Shown: piece after piece, positions 57,075-61,408 of the stretch
Numbering within the stretch: position 1 is the first letter of the stretch
How the letters are laid out: every line of letters starts with the position of its first letter
IMG/VR virus record: IMGVR_UViG_3300029258_001409
Location: 1 to 61,408 of that record
Origin: a virus
Strand: one strand, 5' to 3'
DNA: 61,408 bases
Position numbers and translations under genes: made by a program
The notes under the pieces: model-generated
Told to the model about the DNA's origin: nothing
The model's input: only the letters and a program-made list of their open reading frames with translations
The model's database searches: none

Positions 57075-58352
57075 GTGAAGTATCTATCGTACATCGTATC
57101 GTTCGTGGTTCTGGTGCTTGCTGGTGCGTCGGCCCTCGCTCAATCGGTAGACAGAGAATCTGCATCTGTGCGGATCTCCGGCTGGGATGCTCCCGGTCTG
57201 AAGGTGGTCGCTTGTTTCCCCGCCGATGAGTCGATGGGCTCCTATGCCTCGATGGACACGGCCTACGATCGCGGCGCAGGAAACTATACATGGGACGATC
57301 TGGAGCCCGGCTGGTACGACATCTACATTGCCGGTCGGCTGGATAGCGCCTGGGCGAACAAGTGGATGCCTGCCTCCTATGCCTACAGCGCAACTTACGC
57401 GGACACTGCTCTTTGGGTTGCCGCAGGGGTTGTTGACTCGACCATGGTTGACGAAGCCGGTCTCTCCTACGATAACTTGAATCTCGACGGACGCCTGGTG
57501 AGTGCGGACATCGCCGATGGGACGATCGGTACGTTTGACCTCGCTGCCGATGCAGTGGACTCGACCGTGACCCAAAATGCCGGGCTCTCCTACGACGATC
57601 TGAACCTTGATGGGCGAGTTGTGACTACGGACTTGGCTTCCGCAGCGGTCGATTCGACAGTCACGGAAGATGCTGGGCTCTCCTACGACAATCTGAATCT
57701 GGACGGGCGGGTCGAAGTCTCAGACCTTGGAATATGGGATGACCAGGTGGTCTGGATACTCGCAACGGATGAAACCGTGATGGTTGTTGGAACCCTTACC
57801 AACTGGAGCGGAAAGCGGGACGGGCAGGATGTGGGCAATTCGAATCTGGATGTGAGGTTTGTCCATGACAGTGACCCCGGTGCTGGCCGAGCGGTAAACA
57901 TCGTTGGGTATTGGGAAGCGGATGGATACCCGGCCCTCGGTGCTGGCGGCTGGCTGATGAAGATTCACAACGCCATGCGCGGGGAAACCCTCAATCCCGG
58001 ATTCGTCGCAGACTGTGATTCCAGCTACAAGTTCGCCGCCAAGTTCAAAAAAGGTCATGTGCAGATCGGCCAGAGTAACGCCGAGACGCTGTGGGTTGAA
58101 TCGAGAACTTGGTGGGGGCCGAATACGGATCGAGGCCAGGCGACGATCCCCGCCACGAATGACTCTATCTTTGTCGCCTTTCCGGGGATGGGGAGTCTGT
58201 ACCTGATTCATCTTACTCCCCTCGGCTGTCCTGCCTGCGGATGGTATGCCCAGAAGATTATTCCCGATGGTTTTGCAATTCGGACCACTTGCTGTACGCC
58301 TTGGGACCTGCCTTTCTCGTGGACGGTCGAGCGGGTCGGGACCAAGAACTAG
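57075..58352 (+). CDS. Tail fibre-like protein with N-terminal signal peptide (425 aa)
   Basis: GTG 57075 after GAGAGGGGG gives a textbook signal peptide (YLSYIVSFVVLVLAGASALA, predicted cut after ALA). Then come a small beta domain (GWYDIYIAGRLDSAWANKW), three repeats of the form VDST-x4-AGLSYD-(N/D)-LNLDGR (residues about 117-215) and a C-terminal globular part with a cysteine-rich end. The repeats are typical of trimeric phage fibres. A Sec signal on a fibre is unusual. Confidence 0.6.
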   Translation: MKYLSYIVSFVVLVLAGASALAQSVDRESASVRISGWDAPGLKVVACFPADESMGSYASMDTAYDRGAGNYTWDDLEPGWYDIYIAGRLDSAWANKWMPASYAYSATYADTALWVAAGVVDSTMVDEAGLSYDNLNLDGRLVSADIADGTIGTFDLAADAVDSTVTQNAGLSYDDLNLDGRVVTTDLASAAVDSTVTEDAGLSYDNLNLDGRVEVSDLGIWDDQVVWILATDETVMVVGTLTNWSGKRDGQDVGNSNLDVRFVHDSDPGAGRAVNIVGYWEADGYPALGAGGWLMKIHNAMRGETLNPGFVADCDSSYKFAAKFKKGHVQIGQSNAETLWVESRTWWGPNTDRGQATIPATNDSIFVAFPGMGSLYLIHLTPLGCPACGWYAQKIIPDGFAIRTTCCTPWDLPFSWTVERVGTKN

Positions 58353-58364
58353 GAGGGATTACCG

Positions 58365-59600
58365 ATGAAACGCGGGAAGCACCCAGATGGGCTGATGCAC
58401 GATCACACGTCGCTGGATTGGAACACGGAAACGATGGTGGACTGCATTGCTCTCCGGCAGCAGCGCATGAGACATATCCCGCCCTGGTCCATGTACGCCG
58501 GGGCCGCGGTTCGCGGTCAGGGGGTCCTCGAAGGCTTCACGGCAGCTATCAAGCAACCAAGTACGCTCATGAAAATTACTGTCCAGCCGGGGAAGGCCAT
58601 CGACATCAATGGCGAGGTCATCACCATGACTGAGGCGGTGGATCTCGACATACCGGATGCGGATGAGATTCGCTGGTGGTTCGTCTGGGTCCGATACAAG
58701 GAAGTGAACAGCACCGTTGGGGACTTCAAGTCTGGGTATAGCCCGTCAACCACGCGCGTGACAGACAGCTATGAATTCGTCATGGAGTATGTCACCTGTG
58801 ACACGGGATATCAGATCTACGGTCCTCCGGGCATGGACAACACGGCGTTTCCTACGGAGGAGGAATGGCCCTCCCCGCCGTCCTCTGATTGCATCCTGAT
58901 CTGCTGTGTTTCCACTGGCGTCGAAGAACCGGACGAGCTCGAATTCATCGAGGATCTTCGGATCTCTCCGGTTATTGCCCCGGCCCAGAACCTGAAGCTC
59001 ATAGACATTGGCCCCTCAGAATGGGTGGATCACAATTTCGATCCTCTCCGCGGCGATGATGCCGATACCGGCCAACGTGTATATCTCGGGACAAGTGCTG
59101 GCCTGACCGGATTCACTGCGATTCCGAGGGTGGTTCACCTGAAGACGAATCAGTATGGAATTGCAACTCTTTGGGGTTCGTTCGTGAGACCCCAGGATTA
59201 CGGGAGCGATGGGCATCTCCTGGTAATGCATTGGGACTCTGTTTCCGTCCTGGACATCACTGTCTTCGCGATGGAGTGGGACAACTCTATCGCATACCGA
59301 GCGAATCAAGGCTCTGCACATACGGAGATCCACGGGCAGCAGATTGCCGCCTTGGACACCACACGATCTGAACCAGGCGCCTACATGGAACAGGAGTCCT
59401 GGTGGGTCACGAAACTTCCTCTCGACTTATCCGGGATCATGCCCGGGTCTTTGATCGGCATCAAGGTGGAGAACGACAACAGTGGTTCTGATACGAGTGC
59501 CTTGGCCTTTTTCCAGTTCCGGTATGTCCCCCATGGTGCTGTGCTGGGGGGCTATTGGCAGGAGGCCGGGATTGTCTCTCGTCGGTACGCGAGATGGTAG
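58365..59600 (+). CDS. Tail or baseplate protein (411 aa)
   Basis: ATG 58365 follows TAGGAGGG. An N-terminal segment (MKITVQPGKAIDINGEVITM) resembles phage proteins that start with a beta domain carried on fibres. The C-terminal half is beta-sandwich-like (VVHLKTNQYGIATLWGSF, IKVENDNSGSDTSALAFFQF), possibly receptor binding. It is the last structural gene. Confidence 0.55.
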   Translation: MKRGKHPDGLMHDHTSLDWNTETMVDCIALRQQRMRHIPPWSMYAGAAVRGQGVLEGFTAAIKQPSTLMKITVQPGKAIDINGEVITMTEAVDLDIPDADEIRWWFVWVRYKEVNSTVGDFKSGYSPSTTRVTDSYEFVMEYVTCDTGYQIYGPPGMDNTAFPTEEEWPSPPSSDCILICCVSTGVEEPDELEFIEDLRISPVIAPAQNLKLIDIGPSEWVDHNFDPLRGDDADTGQRVYLGTSAGLTGFTAIPRVVHLKTNQYGIATLWGSFVRPQDYGSDGHLLVMHWDSVSVLDITVFAMEWDNSIAYRANQGSAHTEIHGQQIAALDTTRSEPGAYMEQESWWVTKLPLDLSGIMPGSLIGIKVENDNSGSDTSALAFFQFRYVPHGAVLGGYWQEAGIVSRRYARW

Positions 59601-59615
59601 ACAAGAGGGGGGATC

Positions 59616-59792
59616 ATGAACGGCGATAGGGAACTGGTGTTGGAGCGAGCCATTCGAACCAACGGAAGAACGGGGGAGGTTGTCCGGGCGATCAGACAGC
59701 GACTCTTATCTGGAGCAGCAGAATGCCCGAAACACGAAACCGAGGCGGAGAAACCATTGCCTCCTCCGTTGCCCGACTCGCCCAACAGGTAG
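59616..59792 (+). CDS. Small helical protein (58 aa)
   Basis: ATG 59616 follows AAGAGGGGGG. The protein is a charged helix (MNGDRELVLERAIRTNGRTG, then VVRAIRQRLLSG) with a proline-rich tail. It overlaps the next gene by 70 bases in another frame. The function is unknown. Confidence 0.5.
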   Translation: MNGDRELVLERAIRTNGRTGEVVRAIRQRLLSGAAECPKHETEAEKPLPPPLPDSPNR

Positions 59793-60106
59793 AAGATCAG
59801 GCCCTGACGACCAAGGACGCATTCTCTGTAGTTCGAGACGAGCTGCATGACCAGGAGGAGCGGATTCGCCGGGGGGAGATCTTTGACGCGAAGATCGAGG
59901 CGCGTTTGGCGGGTTGCCAAGAGAAAAGAATGATGGTATGCCCGTTCTGCGGAATGAGTCAGGCGGCTACTTCCCGGGCCCAGAAGATTCTTGGAACAAC
60001 GCGAAGGTCCCTTCCTGGCGCGGGTGCCGGTGGGGGAATCTGGGTACTGCTGGAGGTCCTGCAACGATATGGCCCGGACTGGCTGAAAACGATTCTGGGG
60101 GGCTGA
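59723..60106 (+). CDS. Lysis-region protein with coiled coil and C-terminal hydrophobic segment (127 aa)
   Basis: A coiled-coil-like helix (VARLAQQVEDQALTT, VVRDELHDQEERIRRGE) precedes CPFC and a Gly-rich hydrophobic end (GAGAGGGIWVLLEVL). Next to the endolysin, it could be a holin accessory or spanin-like protein. The evidence is positional. Confidence 0.45.
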   Translation: MPETRNRGGETIASSVARLAQQVEDQALTTKDAFSVVRDELHDQEERIRRGEIFDAKIEARLAGCQEKRMMVCPFCGMSQAATSRAQKILGTTRRSLPGAGAGGGIWVLLEVLQRYGPDWLKTILGG

Positions 60107-60107
60107 T

Positions 60108-60623
60108 GTGCAGATTTCGTTGGGGGAATTGAATACCGGGGTGCCGAGCGCGAAGAACGACATCAGGCTATCCGAGCATCTACACGCATCGGAGTTGGCC
60201 TGCAAGGGGCGTGTTCATTGCGGGTCTGCCTGGGTCTTCATCCCATCCATCCCGATCCTGTTCGAACTCTCTCGGCAAGCCACCGCAGAGTGGTTCAATC
60301 GGGGCGCCGAGGTTCCCTTGATTGTCAACAGTGGATACCGCTGCGCCAAGTGGAATGAGAGAGAGGGAGGGTGGGCTGCGAGTCGCCACCTGGTCGGCGA
60401 AGCCTTGGATCTACGAGTTCCCGCGTGTGTTCTGGGCGACGATGCCCGGATTTACCAATGGGCCACCATGCTCAAGCGATTCTGGCCGAGAACGGCGCTC
60501 TACCAGCGTTCAGGAGAGGGGTATTCTGGGTTTGTCCACGTTGACCTGGGGGTCGTTCCCGGTCAATTCGACACGGAAGTGCGGGTGTGGTCTAATCCGC
60601 CGAGAGGGGGGAGGGCGTCATGA
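60108..60623 (+). CDS. Endolysin, peptidase M15-like (171 aa)
   Basis: The M15 (D-Ala-D-Ala carboxypeptidase type) zinc site is intact: NSGYRCAKWN, HLVGEALD with H94 and D101, and HVDLG with H144. M15 endolysins cut peptidoglycan cross-links at the end of infection. The GTG start follows the previous stop directly. There is no signal peptide, so export would need a holin. Confidence 0.8.
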   Translation: MQISLGELNTGVPSAKNDIRLSEHLHASELACKGRVHCGSAWVFIPSIPILFELSRQATAEWFNRGAEVPLIVNSGYRCAKWNEREGGWAASRHLVGEALDLRVPACVLGDDARIYQWATMLKRFWPRTALYQRSGEGYSGFVHVDLGVVPGQFDTEVRVWSNPPRGGRAS

Positions 60624-61057
60624 AAAGGAAGTTTGGCGTTGGTGACATCTGGAACATTCTCTCACTGCTGAGGAAGCTCAGGAATGATCCGGTCTGGCCG
60701 TTGGCGTTTGGTTTCGTGATGGCCGTCATCGGGTTTTTCAAGGATCGTCAGAGCCCGGTGACGAGGCAGGCGCTTGCCACGGCATTCTGGAACCTGGTGG
60801 TGTATGTCGTCAGCCGGTTCGATCCTTCCGTCTTGGGACCCATCATGTACACGGCGGGCAAGGCGGGGTCCAGGGAAATGAACCTCAAGATGCAGAATTG
60901 GGAACCGATCGAAGCGAAGGCCCAGGAAGCGACGCTCGTGGCTGTCGTCGAAGGGTTCCGTGGAATGGACGAGGACGATCCCAGCCGCGAGTCGGCTGCT
61001 CGCACGATTGCTCTCAACAAGGCTTTGGTTGCCTACCGAGCATCGACCGCAGCATAG
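60620..61057 (+). CDS. Putative holin or lysis membrane protein (145 aa)
   Basis: It is coupled to the endolysin by an ATGA overlap. Two hydrophobic segments (residues about 24-40, VWPLAFGFVMAVIGFF; and about 52-66, ALATAFWNLVVYVV) give a holin-like topology, followed by a soluble helical C-terminus of 75 residues, longer than usual. It is the last gene before the terminator. Confidence 0.5.
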   Translation: MKRKFGVGDIWNILSLLRKLRNDPVWPLAFGFVMAVIGFFKDRQSPVTRQALATAFWNLVVYVVSRFDPSVLGPIMYTAGKAGSREMNLKMQNWEPIEAKAQEATLVAVVEGFRGMDEDDPSRESAARTIALNKALVAYRASTAA

Positions 61058-61083
61058 ACCTGCCTCTCCGTGCTGTGGACCAG

Positions 61084-61119
61084 GGCGCCGGTCATCTACC
61101 CGACCGGCGCCTTCCTGTT
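61084..61119 (+). terminator. Strong terminator of the late operon
   Basis: GGCGCCGGTC (61084-61093) pairs perfectly with GACCGGCGCC (61102-61111) around an 8-nt loop, followed by TTCCTGTT. A 10-bp GC-rich stem right after the lysis genes and before the early promoter marks the end of late transcription. Confidence 0.75.
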
Positions 61120-61136
61120 GTCCCACGAGCGGGACA
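61120..61136. promoter_or_regulatory. Inverse copy of the 21-bp repeat core (candidate operator)
   Basis: These 17 bases are the exact reverse complement of 4390-4406 and 4411-4427 in the iteron-like array. The site lies 23 bases upstream of the early promoter's -35, suitable for a repressor or activator shared with the 4.4-kb region. Confidence 0.65.
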
Positions 61137-61158
61137 CAGCACCCCCCGAAAAAAGAGC

Positions 61159-61187
61159 TTGACATAGATATAGCATTATGCTATCAT
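61159..61187 (+). promoter_or_regulatory. Major early promoter
   Basis: A perfect TTGACA (61159-61164) and TATCAT (61182-61187) are separated by 17 bases. This is the best sigma70 promoter in the window and points at the first early gene (ATG 61253). Confidence 0.8.
61170..61184. promoter_or_regulatory. 15-nt palindromic operator within the early promoter
   Basis: ATAGCAT-T-ATGCTAT is a perfect inverted repeat lying between -35 and -10 and covering part of the -10. A dimeric repressor bound here would block polymerase. The Cro-like and ribbon-helix-helix proteins are candidates. Confidence 0.65.
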
Positions 61188-61193
61188 CATTAT

Positions 61194-61216
61194 GCCCCCG
61201 TGATGACGGCGGGGGC
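61194..61216 (+). promoter_or_regulatory. Leader hairpin of the early transcript
   Basis: GCCCCCG (61194-61200) and CGGGGGC (61210-61216) pair perfectly around a 9-nt loop at the very 5' end of the predicted early RNA. It may stabilise the message or regulate it. Confidence 0.5.
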
Positions 61217-61252
61217 TGGGTATCCGTTGGGGCTCTTTGCAGGGAGGTCTGT

Positions 61253-61408
61253 ATGGTGAGAAGACGGTTGGTCTATGGGTATGCCCTGGTGGGCGACGGC
61301 ACCCCAGGGAACATGGCGCTGCCGAAACGCATGGCCGTGACCCATGCGAGGCTCAAAGCCAGTGGGACCGGGAAGAATGTCCAACTCTGGAGGCGGGAAG
61401 TTGAACCC
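61253..61408 (+). CDS. Small early protein, 5' part (continues at base 1)
   Basis: ATG 61253 follows GCAGGGAGG by a few bases. The frame continues through the terminal repeat and ends at 249 on the circular map. This copy is cut by the window end. Confidence 0.75.
   Translation, partial: MVRRRLVYGYALVGDGTPGNMALPKRMAVTHARLKASGTGKNVQLWRREVEP
61265..61408. repeat. Terminal direct repeat, copy 2
   Basis: Identical to bases 1-144. The coding frame of the first early gene runs uninterrupted across it. Confidence 0.97.

Noticed and set aside
1-61408. CRISPR array, insertion sequence or integrase
   Set aside because: No regularly spaced repeats with unique spacers, transposase motifs or recombinase signatures were seen on either strand.

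Overview
The window is the essentially complete genome of a tailed bacteriophage with a contractile tail (myovirus morphotype). The first 144 bases recur exactly as the last 144 bases, so the sequence is a circular or terminally redundant molecule of about 61,264 unique bases, opened inside a small early gene. Every gene I can support lies on the plus strand. They are packed tightly with ATGA, TGATG and GTGA overlaps and frequent GTG or TTG starts. The sequence is GC-rich. Nothing in it identifies the host. Sec signal peptides and a lipobox show only that the host is a bacterium that exports lipoproteins. I find no integrase, DNA polymerase, primase, tRNA or CRISPR array, so replication probably leans on the host and lysogeny is not supported.

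Layout. (1) 61.08 kb across the junction to 14.3 kb: the early region. It opens with a strong promoter carrying a 15-nt palindrome, then holds about 35 small proteins, many with zinc-ribbon cysteine pairs. It also encodes a ribbon-helix-helix protein, a Cro-like repressor, a winged-helix protein next to 21-bp iteron-like repeats (candidate origin), a SAM methyltransferase, a RuvC-like resolvase, a DUF5131 (Gp37/Gp68) protein, a MazG-like hydrolase and an ASCH protein. (2) 14.3-18.3 kb: a candidate structured small RNA with its own promoter and terminator, then five consecutive membrane or secreted proteins, including a lipoprotein and a 746-aa membrane-anchored metallophosphoesterase. (3) 18.3-44.6 kb: packaging and head. 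This holds a putative small terminase, the large terminase, a portal-MuF fusion, a 3,272-aa polyvalent protein (ParB, JAB/RadC, LPD1-metallopeptidase and SNF2 helicase modules), a prohead protease with a nested in-frame scaffold gene, a major capsid protein with an Ig/FN3-like insertion, and head-tail connectors. (4) 44.6-59.6 kb: sheath, tube, tail chaperones with a probable +1 frameshift, tape measure, hub, spike, a LysM-gp25 fusion, baseplate J, a gpI-like protein and tail fibres. (5) 59.6-61.1 kb: lysis (M15 peptidase endolysin and membrane proteins), closed by a strong terminator.

The most interesting system is the giant polyvalent protein. A short [VI]-[VI]-V-[KR]-[AS] motif recurs seven times, each time at a boundary between unrelated domains. 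Similar sequences sit at the portal-MuF junction and near the N-terminus of the prohead protease. This suggests that the capsid protease cuts the polyprotein into separate effectors before they are injected with the DNA. That is inference, but it makes sharp predictions.
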